64,000 nt of DNA from Streptomyces sp. ICC1. Its GTDB lineage: Bacteria; Actinomycetota; Actinomycetes; Streptomycetales; Streptomycetaceae. The stretch covers positions 3,810,267-3,874,266 of the forward strand of contig NZ_CP030287.1 in the NCBI RefSeq assembly GCF_003287935.1. The letters run 5' to 3'. Below the pieces are notes generated by a model that saw only the letters and a program-made list of their open reading frames with translations, did no database searches and was not told the origin of the DNA. Position numbers and translations under genes: made by a program. This document shows, piece after piece, positions 45,214-52,652 of this stretch (its first letter is position 1; each line of letters opens with the position of its first letter).

Positions 45214-46261
45214 GGATCTGCTCCTTCCAGAAGTGGCACGCGCTGTGGCGACCGACCAGCTCGGTGCCGTCCTGCTCACTGACGGGCTGGAGCAGGGGGA
45301 TGTCCGTCCGGCAGACGTCCTGCGCGGCGATGCAGCGCGGGTTGAACGAGCAGCCGGTGGGCAGGCGCAGCAGGTTCGGCGGCAGGCCCTTGATCGCGAA
45401 GAGCTCCTGGCCCTTCTGGTCCAGCCGCGGGATCGAGTCGAGCAGGCCGCGGGTGTACGGGTGCGCCGGGCGCTTGTAGATCTCGTGGACCGGAGCGGTC
45501 TCGACGATCCGGCCGGCGTACATGACCGCGATCTTGTCCGCGACGTCGGCGACGACGCCGAGGTCGTGGGTGATCAGGATCAGACCCATGTTGAGCTCGC
45601 GCTGGAGCTCGGCGAGGAGGTCCATGACCTGGGCCTGGACGGTGACGTCGAGGGCCGTGGTCGGCTCGTCCGCGATGATCAGGTCCGGCTCCAGCGCGAT
45701 CGCCATGGCGATCATGATGCGCTGGCGCATACCGCCGGAGAAGTGGTGCGGGTAGTCGTCCACACGCTCCTTCGCCGCCGGGATCTTGACCTTGTCCATC
45801 AGCTCGATGGCCTTGAGGCGGGCTTCCTTCTTCGACAGCCCCCGGTGGACGCGGAACATCTCGCCCAGCTGGTAGCCGACGGTGAGGACCGGGTTCAGCG
45901 AGGACAGCGCGTCCTGGAAGATCATGGCGATCTTCTGGCCGCGCAGCTTGCGCCGCTCCTCGAAGCTCATCTTGAGCATGTCCTGGCCGCGGAAGAGGAT
46001 CTCGCCCTGCGGGATCTTGCCGGGGGGCATGTCGAGGATGCCCATGATGGCCTGCGCCGTCACGGACTTGCCGGAGCCGGACTCGCCGAGGACGGCGAGG
46101 GTCTCGCCGGCGCTCACGCTGTAGTTGACGCCGTTGACTGCCTTGGCCACACCGTCGCGGGTGTGGAACTCGACGTGCAGGTCGCGCACTTCGAGGAGCG
46201 GCGTCTGCGGGTCCCCGTCACGCGGGGAGGGAACGCTGGAGGTGTTGTCCATGGTGATCAC
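45206..46261 (-). CDS. Oligopeptide ABC transporter ATPase, OppD type (operon 1, BldK-like)
   Basis: A 351-residue ATPase: Walker [18 protein letters not shown]-loop [17 protein letters not shown], signature [20 protein letters not shown], Walker [21 protein letters not shown], and C-terminal TGCSFNPRCIAAQDVC. The frame opens GTG-ATC-ACC-ATG; GTG at 46261 lies six bases after AGGAGG, whereas the ATG at 46252 is too far, so GTG is chosen. It lies 11 bases after the OppC-type gene and is highly similar to the operon 2 copy, indicating an old operon duplication. Confidence 0.92.
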   Translation of the reverse strand: MITMDNTSSVPSPRDGDPQTPLLEVRDLHVEFHTRDGVAKAVNGVNYSVSAGETLAVLGESGSGKSVTAQAIMGILDMPPGKIPQGEILFRGQDMLKMSFEERRKLRGQKIAMIFQDALSSLNPVLTVGYQLGEMFRVHRGLSKKEARLKAIELMDKVKIPAAKERVDDYPHHFSGGMRQRIMIAMAIALEPDLIIADEPTTALDVTVQAQVMDLLAELQRELNMGLILITHDLGVVADVADKIAVMYAGRIVETAPVHEIYKRPAHPYTRGLLDSIPRLDQKGQELFAIKGLPPNLLRLPTGCSFNPRCIAAQDVCRTDIPLLQPVSEQDGTELVGRHSACHFWKEQIHG

Positions 46262-46272
46262 TTACGCCCTCC

Positions 46273-47220
46273 TCAGCGCAGCTTCGGGTCGAGGGCGTTG
46301 CGTACCGCTTCGCCGAGCATGATGAAGGCGAGCACGGTGACGCTGAGCATGATCGAGGGGTACAGCAGGATGTGCTGGGCCACTCGGATCTGCTGCGAAC
46401 CGGCCGAGATGTCCACGCCCCACGAGATGGTCGGGGACGCGAGGCCCAGACCCAGGTAGGACAGGGTGGCCTCCGCCGCGATGTAGCCGCCGAGCGCGAT
46501 CGTGGAGACCACGATCACCGGGGCCATGGCGTTCGGCAGGATGTGCCGGAACAGGATCCGGGTGGTGCTCGCGCCCAGTGCCTTCGCGGCGTGCACGTAG
46601 TCGGCCTGCTTCACGGTGATGACCGCGCCGCGCATGACGCGGTTGATCTGCGTCCAGCCGAGGAACGCCAGGGCGAAGACGACCGTCCACACCGTGCGCT
46701 CGGTGAAGGCCTGGAGGACGACCATCGCGCCGAGCAGGAAGGGGATGCCGAAGAAGATGTTGGTGATCCCCGAGATGAGCGTGTCCGTGAGGCCGCCGAA
46801 GTAGCCGGCGATCATGCCCGTGATGCCGCCGATGACGGTGACGATCGCCGTCACGCAGACGGCGACGATGATCGAGGCGCGGGTGCCGTAGATGAGGCGC
46901 GCGTAGACGCTGCGCCCCTGGCCGTCCCAGCCGAGCCAGTCGGGCGACCCGATCTTGGCGAGCTCCGGCTTGCCCAGGAAGTGGTTGACCAGGTCGCCCT
47001 TGGTGGGGTCGACGCTGGTGAACCAGCTCGGGAAGGCGGCGATCACCAGGAGGACGAGGATCAGCGCCGCGGAGACGACGAAGTACGGGTTGCGGCGCAG
47101 GTCGGCCCACGCGTCGCCCCAGAGGCTGCGTGCCTTCTCGGCCTTGGCCGGGGCGACCGGCGCACCGGGCGCCGACGGGGTCTCGGCCGTGACGGTTTCG
47201 GTCTGGGTCAGATCAGGCAT
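46273..47220 (-). CDS. Oligopeptide ABC transporter permease, OppC type (operon 1)
   Basis: A 315-residue six-TM permease with a short Thr/Pro-rich leader, TM1 YFVVSAALILVLLVIAAFPS, the ATPase-contact loop AKALGASTTRILFRHILPNA and the end VTVLAFIMLGEAVRNALDPK. It overlaps the OppB-type gene by eight bases. Together they form the channel of the peptide importer. Confidence 0.92.
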   Translation of the reverse strand: MPDLTQTETVTAETPSAPGAPVAPAKAEKARSLWGDAWADLRRNPYFVVSAALILVLLVIAAFPSWFTSVDPTKGDLVNHFLGKPELAKIGSPDWLGWDGQGRSVYARLIYGTRASIIVAVCVTAIVTVIGGITGMIAGYFGGLTDTLISGITNIFFGIPFLLGAMVVLQAFTERTVWTVVFALAFLGWTQINRVMRGAVITVKQADYVHAAKALGASTTRILFRHILPNAMAPVIVVSTIALGGYIAAEATLSYLGLGLASPTISWGVDISAGSQQIRVAQHILLYPSIMLSVTVLAFIMLGEAVRNALDPKLR

Positions 47221-48145
47221 ACCGGATCCTCGGGTCCATGACCGCGTAGAGGAGGTCGACGAGCAGGCTGGCTATCAGGTAGACGACGACCAGGACCGTG
47301 ACGACACCGACCACGGTCAGGCCTTCGCGGCGGATCACCGATTCGTAGATCAGACCGCCGACACCCTTGACGTTGAAGATGCCTTCGGTGATGACGGCTC
47401 CGCCCATGAGGGCGCCGATGTCGGTGCCCAGGAAGGTCACGACGGGGATCATCGAGTTGCGCATCAGGTGCACACCGATGACGCGGCGCTTGGGCAGGCC
47501 CTTGGCCACGGCGGTGCGGACGTAGTCGGCGCGCAGGTTCTCGGCCATCGAGGTGCGGGTCAGGCGGGCCACGTAGGCCAGCGACAGGGAGCCCAACACG
47601 ACGGCCGGTGCGATCAGCTCGCCCCAGGTTTCCTTGGTGCTGACGTTCGGGTCGATCCAGCCGAGCTGGAAGGCGAACACCGACTTGACGATGAAGCCGA
47701 GCACGAAGACCGGCATCGAGATGATCAGCAGGGTCAGGATCAGGATCAGGTTGTCGACCAGCTTGCCGGCCTTGAGGCCGGCGACGATCCCGAGCGTGAG
47801 TCCCAAGACGATCTCGATGACGAACGCGAAGAGGGCCAGCCGGAGCGTGACCGGGAAGGCGCTGCCGATGACATCGATGATGTCGCGTCCGCTGCGGATC
47901 TGGGACCCGAAGTCGAAGTGGAACAGGATGCCGGTGATGTAGTTGTAGTACTGGTGCCACCACGGCAGATCCAGCCCGTGCTGGTGGCGGAGCGCCGCCA
48001 GCGTGGCGGGGTCAGTGCCCTTGTCCCCGAAGAGTCCGGCCACGGGATCGCCGGGCAGGCTGTACACCATCAAGAAGATGAGCAGGGTCGTCCCGAAGAA
48101 GACCGGGATCATCTGGAGCAGTCGTCGTGCGACATAGCGCCCCAT
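47213..48145 (-). CDS. Oligopeptide ABC transporter permease, OppB type (operon 1)
   Basis: A 310-residue permease beginning MGRYVARRLLQMIPVFFGTT, with contact loop RTAVAKGLPKRRVIGVHLMR and end LLYAVMDPRIRYA. Two adjacent ATGs occur (48148 and 48145); the second is four bases from GGAGG and matches the N-terminus of the operon 2 homologue, so it is chosen, though the choice is uncertain by one residue. The gap of 179 bases to the binding-protein gene holds two hairpins, unlike operon 2 where the gap is 31. Confidence 0.92.
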   Translation of the reverse strand: MGRYVARRLLQMIPVFFGTTLLIFLMVYSLPGDPVAGLFGDKGTDPATLAALRHQHGLDLPWWHQYYNYITGILFHFDFGSQIRSGRDIIDVIGSAFPVTLRLALFAFVIEIVLGLTLGIVAGLKAGKLVDNLILILTLLIISMPVFVLGFIVKSVFAFQLGWIDPNVSTKETWGELIAPAVVLGSLSLAYVARLTRTSMAENLRADYVRTAVAKGLPKRRVIGVHLMRNSMIPVVTFLGTDIGALMGGAVITEGIFNVKGVGGLIYESVIRREGLTVVGVVTVLVVVYLIASLLVDLLYAVMDPRIRYA

Positions 48146-48182
48146 CATGCCTCCGTAGAAGATGCGGCAGGCGCAGCCGGAC

Positions 48183-48239
48183 GGGCCCTTTCGCCACGCA
48201 CGCGCGTGACGGAATCGTCACTGCGTCGCGAAAGGGCCC
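48183..48239 (-). terminator. Branched hairpin (attenuator) in the SBP-permease gap
   Basis: An 11-bp stem gggccctttcg/cgaaagggccc (48183-48193 with 48229-48239) encloses a smaller hairpin (gtgacg/cgtcac). It sits between the binding protein and permease genes of operon 1. Confidence 0.65.
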
Positions 48240-48265
48240 CCCGGGTGGCGCTCTGCGTATAGGCC

Positions 48266-48300
48266 CGGATGTGGGCCGGCTCCCCGCCGGCCCACATCCG
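48266..48300 (-). terminator. Partial terminator after the SBP gene (operon 1)
   Basis: A perfect 15-bp stem (48266-48280 with 48286-48300), loop tcccc, 24 bases after the binding-protein stop codon. Such intercistronic hairpins usually stabilise SBP mRNA or end most transcripts there. Confidence 0.8.
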
Positions 48301-48324
48301 TCGAAAGGAATTACGCGGTAGGAC

Positions 48325-49965
48325 TTACTTCTTGACCTCGACCAGGTCGAGGATCGGGTCGCCGTCCTGGGCGTACTTCACGTTCTGGACCTTCTCGGAG
48401 AAGCCCGCGTTGACCTTGTAGTACCAGAGCGGGATCGACGGCATGTAGTTGACGAGGTCCTTCTCGATGGCCTGGTAGGCCTTCACGGACTCGTCGAGGC
48501 TCGGGGCCGTGTCGGCCGCGGCGATCTTCGCGTCGAGCTCAGGGCTGGTGAAGCCACCCTGGTTGCCACCGGCGCCCGTACGGAACAGGTCGCTGATGAA
48601 GTTGGCGTTCACCGGGTAGTCGAGCACCCAGCCGGAGCGGTAGAACGACTTGACCTGCTTGGACTTGCGGGCCTGGAGGTCGGCCTGGAAGTCCGGCTTG
48701 GCGTCACCGGTGCACTTGACGCCCGTGGCCGAGGTGATGCTGCCGCAGACAGCCTCGACCCACTCCTTGTGACCGCCGTCCGAGTTGAACTGGATGGTGA
48801 TCTCGTTGTTCGGGACGCCGCCGCCCTCGGCGATGAGGGCCTTGGCCTTCGCCGGGTCGAACTTGGCGACGTCACCGGAACCGTCGGCCGTGTAGCCGAG
48901 GACGCCCTTGGCGACCCAGCCCGTGGCGGGGTCACGGGTGCCCTGGAGCACGGTCTTGGTGATGGTGGCGCGGTCGATCGCCATCGACAGGCCCTGGATG
49001 ACCTTCGGGTTGACCGGCTTCGGGGTCTTCCACTGGTCGGCGTAGAACGCGACGGCCAGCGTCTGGATCGCCGAGTACGGCTGGTCCACCGCGCGGTCAC
49101 CGAGGTCGCCACGGTAGACCGGGAGGTCCTTCGGGCCGATCTGGCGCAGCACGTCGACGTTGCCGGACTTCAGGTCCTCGTAGGCGGTCTCGAGGGTGGA
49201 GTAGTTCTTGAGAATCACGCCACCGTTCTTCGCCTTGTCCGCGCCCTTGTAGTCGTCGAAGCGCGTGAGCTCGATCTGCTTCTTGTGCTCCCACGACTTG
49301 AACTTGTACGGGCCGTTGCCGACCGGCTTCTCACCGGCGGCCGCGGGGTCCTTGTAGAAGGACTCGGGCAGCGGGGAGAAGACCTCGTAGCCGAGCTTGT
49401 ACCCGAAGTACGGGACCGCGTTGGCGAGCTCGATGGTGAAGGTGTTCTCGTCGACGACCTTCAGGCCCTCGAGCGCCTCGGCGGTGGGCTTGGCGCCCTC
49501 GGCCTCGGGGTGCAGGGCCTCGAAGCCCTTGATGTCCGCGTACCAGGACGCGTTGCCCTGCTTGTTGTTGATGTTCGCGGCCCAGTTCCACGCCTTGACG
49601 TAGGACTCGGCGGTCACCTTGGTGCCGTCGTGGAACGTCCAGCCCGGCTTGAGCTTGACGGTCCAGAGCTTGCTGTCCTTGGACTCGACCGACTCGGCGT
49701 TCACCATGACGAGCTTGCCGTCGGCGTCGTAGTCGACGAGCTGCGAGAACAGACCCGACATGACGATCGAGCCGTTGGACTCCATCGTGTCGGCCGGGTG
49801 CAGGAGCTTCTCCGGCTCGCCCACCTCGACCGAGTAGATGCCGTTCGGATCAACGTCACCCTTGCCGGCGTTGTCACCCTTATCGGCGCCACCACCACAG
49901 GCAGTCGCTGCCAGGGCGACGACAATCGCGCCCGCTACCCACTTGGCGCTCTTGGCACCGCGCAT
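48325..49965 (-). CDS. Oligopeptide-binding lipoprotein (SBP family 5, operon 1, BldKB-like)
   Basis: A 546-residue lipoprotein. Lipobox LAATACGGG gives an acylated Cys near residue 20. Family 5 core segments are visible: SQLVDYDADGKLVMVNAESV, PVGNGPYKFKSWEHKKQIEL (binding-cleft signature) and PSIPLWYYKVNAGFSEKVQN near the end. It binds peptides outside the membrane and feeds the two permeases. ATG at 49965 follows GAGGAGG at a proper distance. Upstream lies a 350-base promoter region with a CACTTAAGTG palindrome. In S. coelicolor the corresponding importer, BldK, is needed for aerial development; the assignment here rests on synteny and is inferred. Confidence 0.9.
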   Translation of the reverse strand: MRGAKSAKWVAGAIVVALAATACGGGADKGDNAGKGDVDPNGIYSVEVGEPEKLLHPADTMESNGSIVMSGLFSQLVDYDADGKLVMVNAESVESKDSKLWTVKLKPGWTFHDGTKVTAESYVKAWNWAANINNKQGNASWYADIKGFEALHPEAEGAKPTAEALEGLKVVDENTFTIELANAVPYFGYKLGYEVFSPLPESFYKDPAAAGEKPVGNGPYKFKSWEHKKQIELTRFDDYKGADKAKNGGVILKNYSTLETAYEDLKSGNVDVLRQIGPKDLPVYRGDLGDRAVDQPYSAIQTLAVAFYADQWKTPKPVNPKVIQGLSMAIDRATITKTVLQGTRDPATGWVAKGVLGYTADGSGDVAKFDPAKAKALIAEGGGVPNNEITIQFNSDGGHKEWVEAVCGSITSATGVKCTGDAKPDFQADLQARKSKQVKSFYRSGWVLDYPVNANFISDLFRTGAGGNQGGFTSPELDAKIAAADTAPSLDESVKAYQAIEKDLVNYMPSIPLWYYKVNAGFSEKVQNVKYAQDGDPILDLVEVKK

Positions 49966-50321
49966 GGGTTTCCTCCTCATGAGTCCACTGTCTGATGTGA
50001 AGGACCCGAGTGCGTTTCGCCGACACCCCTGACGGCGATAAGGACCCGGTGTCCCGAGTGTGCTCGTGAGTCGACGCTCCCCACAGCGTGTGACCCATTG
50101 ACCCGAGCTCAATGGAGCCATCCTCGGGGACGCCCTGACCGTAAACCACACTTAAGTGGTCTCGTTTTCACAACATCGCACTACGGCTAAAACCCGAAAT
50201 CCGGACAAACGGATAGGAGACAGACATGAACGAAACGGACTGTTAGCACTTCTTCCGGAGTGTCACGGTCGGTATGCGGACACCGCGGACACCGGATCGA
50301 AACAATCCGCTTGACAAAAGC
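49966..50321. other. Promoter region of operon 1 (gene-free)
   Basis: AT-richer than its surroundings (for example tctcgttttcacaacatcg), which fits a promoter region. It holds a perfect 10-bp palindrome CACTTAAGTG at 50149-50158 that may be an operator. A six-codon frame (50226-50246, plus strand) has a ribosome site but points away from operon 1 and is probably chance. No longer gene is evident. Confidence 0.5.
50149..50158. promoter_or_regulatory. Palindrome CACTTAAGTG, candidate operator
   Basis: A perfect 10-bp palindrome about 185 bases upstream of the operon 1 binding-protein start, within flanking ac/gt extensions that partly pair. No regulator assigned. Confidence 0.35.
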
Positions 50322-50366
50322 GAACAGCCCCTCCCGTCACGTTCACCGTGACGGGAGGGGCTGTTC
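50322..50366 (-). terminator. Terminator of typA
   Basis: A perfect 20-bp stem (50322-50341 with 50347-50366) with five-base loop, followed on the minus strand by GCTTTTGTC. It lies 51 bases after the typA stop codon. Confidence 0.9.
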
Positions 50367-50416
50367 ACAAAAGCCCGCAGCGGGCAGGACCCAAGTGTGA
50401 CCTAGGTCCTACGCGA

Positions 50417-52321
50417 CTACTTGCCGGACTTGGCGCGCGACGCGGTGCGCGAGCGGTCCTTCTGGTCCAGGACGACCTTGCGGATGCGGACGGCCTCGGG
50501 GGTCACCTCGACGCACTCGTCGTCGCGGCAGAACTCCAGGGACTGCTCCAGGGAGAGCCTGCGCGGCGGCACCACGTTCTCGGTGTTGTCCGCGGAAGCC
50601 GCACGCATGTTGGTGAGCTTCTTCTCCTTGGTGATGTTCACGTCCATGTCGTCGGCGCGCGAGTTCTCGCCGATGATCATGCCCTCGTACACCTCGGTGC
50701 CGGGCTCGGTGAACAGGACACCGCGCTCCTGCAGGTTGATCATCGCGAACGGCGTGACCGAACCCGAGCGGTCGGCGACCAGCGAACCGTTGTTGCGGGT
50801 CACCAGCGGGCCGAACCACGGCTCCAGACCCTCGTGGATCGAGTGGGCGATGCCCGTACCGCGCGTACCGGTCAGGAACTCGGTACGGAAGCCGATGAGG
50901 CCGCGCGACGGGACGACGAACTCCATGCGGACCCAGCCGGAGCCGTGGTTCGACATGTTGTCCATGCGGCCCTTGCGGACGCCCATGAGCTGCGTGACCG
51001 CGCCCATGTGCTCCTCGGGGACGTCGACCGTCATGCGCTCGACCGGCTCGTGCACCTTGCCGTTGATCTCCTGCGTGACGACCTGCGGCTTGCCGATCGT
51101 CAGCTCGAAGCCCTCGCGGCGCATCTGCTCGACCAGGATGGCGAGCGCGAGCTCACCACGGCCCTGGACCTCCCAGGCGTCGGGACGCTCGGTCTCGAGG
51201 ACGCGGAGCGAGACGTTGCCGACCAGCTCGCGGTCCAGACGGTCCTTGACCTGGCGGGCGGTGACCTTGCGGTCCTTGACCGCGGACTTGGCGTCCGCGC
51301 CCTTGCCGCTGCCGCCGCGGCCGACCATCGGGGAGGTGTTCGTACCGATGGTCATCGAGATCGCCGGCTCGTCGACCGAGATCAGCGGGAGCGCGATCGG
51401 GTTCTCCGGGTCGGCCAGGGTCTCGCCGATCATGATGTCGGGGAAACCGGCGACCGCGCAGATGTCACCCGGGCCCGCCACCTCGGCCGGCTTGCGGGTG
51501 AGCGCCTCGGTCATCATCAGCTCGGTGATGCGGACGTTGGAGATCGTGCCGTCACGCTTGATCCACGCGACGGTCTGGCCCTTGCGGAGCTCGCCCTGCT
51601 CGACGCGGACGAGCGCGATGCGGCCGAGGAAGTTGTCGGCGTCCAGGTTGGTGACGTGGGCCTGGAGGGGCGCCTCGTCGTCGTACACCGGGGCCGGCAC
51701 GTGGGCCAGGATGGTGGAGAAGAACGGCTCCAGGCTGTCGCTGTCCGGGGGGACGGTGCCGTCCGCCGGCTTGGTCAGCGAGGCGACGCCGTCACGGCCG
51801 CAGGCGTAGACGATCGGGAACTCGATCTGCTCCTCGTCCGCGTCCAGGTCGAGGAAGAGGTCGTACGTCTCGTTGACGACCTCGTCGATCCGGGAGTCCG
51901 GACGGTCCGTCTTGTTGATGCAGAGGATGACCGGCAGCTTCTGCTGCAGGGCCTTGCGCAGGACGAAGCGGGTCTGGGGCAGGGGACCCTCGGAGGCGTC
52001 CACCAGCAGGACGACGGCGTCCACCATCGACAGACCGCGCTCGACCTCACCACCGAAGTCGGCGTGGCCGGGGGTGTCGATGATGTTGATCGTGATGGGC
52101 GCCCCGCCGTCCTTGGGGTGGTACTTCACCGCCGTGTTCTTGGCGAGGATCGTGATGCCCTTCTCACGCTCCAGGTCGTTCGAGTCCATCATGCGGTCGT
52201 CGAGGTGCTGGTGGGCGGCGAAGGCACCGGCCTGCTTGAGCATGGCATCGACGATGGTCGTCTTGCCATGGTCGACGTGGGCGACGATGGCGACGTTACG
52301 GATGTCGTGGCGCGTGGGCAC
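50417..52321 (-). CDS. typA: Ribosome-associated GTPase TypA/BipA
   Basis: A 634-residue translational GTPase of the EF-G superfamily. G1 is HVDHGKTT (residues 15-22), the switch II G3 motif is DTPGHADFGG, G4 is NKTDRPD. Domain II and the C-terminal BipA-specific domain follow; GRGELALAILVEQMRREGFE and PSRGLIGFRTEFLTGTRGTG are diagnostic. It binds ribosomes and aids 50S assembly and stress adaptation. The gene starts at GTG (52321) with GGGAGA nine bases upstream. It is monocistronic with a strong terminator, conserved between the bldK-like operons and a solute-binding gene. Confidence 0.97.
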   Translation of the reverse strand: MPTRHDIRNVAIVAHVDHGKTTIVDAMLKQAGAFAAHQHLDDRMMDSNDLEREKGITILAKNTAVKYHPKDGGAPITINIIDTPGHADFGGEVERGLSMVDAVVLLVDASEGPLPQTRFVLRKALQQKLPVILCINKTDRPDSRIDEVVNETYDLFLDLDADEEQIEFPIVYACGRDGVASLTKPADGTVPPDSDSLEPFFSTILAHVPAPVYDDEAPLQAHVTNLDADNFLGRIALVRVEQGELRKGQTVAWIKRDGTISNVRITELMMTEALTRKPAEVAGPGDICAVAGFPDIMIGETLADPENPIALPLISVDEPAISMTIGTNTSPMVGRGGSGKGADAKSAVKDRKVTARQVKDRLDRELVGNVSLRVLETERPDAWEVQGRGELALAILVEQMRREGFELTIGKPQVVTQEINGKVHEPVERMTVDVPEEHMGAVTQLMGVRKGRMDNMSNHGSGWVRMEFVVPSRGLIGFRTEFLTGTRGTGIAHSIHEGLEPWFGPLVTRNNGSLVADRSGSVTPFAMINLQERGVLFTEPGTEVYEGMIIGENSRADDMDVNITKEKKLTNMRAASADNTENVVPPRRLSLEQSLEFCRDDECVEVTPEAVRIRKVVLDQKDRSRTASRAKSGK

Positions 52322-52564
52322 TTCGGCGCTTCTCCCGGGATCGTGGATGGCGACGCGTACGGTCCGGCACGCGAGCCTCGACCGGGCGGAAAACCTGCCA
52401 CGGCCTTACCCCATCGTACGCCGGATGGCGGGAACCGCCTGCCGGGGGGTCTGTCAAGAGGCCGGACGACTGAGCGGGGCCGAGGGTTGGGTGGGGGGCC
52501 TCGGCCCTGGGTGATGCCTGAAAACACGCGGGTCAACGGCCTGGTCAATGGGTACGGCACGACC

Positions 52565-52590
52565 TTGCCCGCCGGTCATCCGGCGGGCAA
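52565..52590 (-). terminator. Terminator of the large SBP gene
   Basis: A perfect 11-bp stem ttgcccgccgg/ccggcgggcaa (52565-52575 with 52580-52590), loop tcat, 62 bases after the SBP stop. The rest of 52322-52652 holds nothing else I can support. Confidence 0.75.
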
Positions 52591-52652
52591 GGGACTTGAG
52601 TCACATCTGAGCTTGCGGACTTCGGATCAACCCGTGATGCACCTCTTCGTCA

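Noticed and set aside
37316..49965. Assembly duplication of one ABC operon
   Set aside because: The two operons differ throughout at the sequence level, including binding proteins and intergenic hairpins, so they are true paralogues.
50226..50246. Six-codon frame MNETDC with a ribosome site
   Set aside because: Points away from operon 1 toward the typA terminator, with no gene after it; more likely chance.
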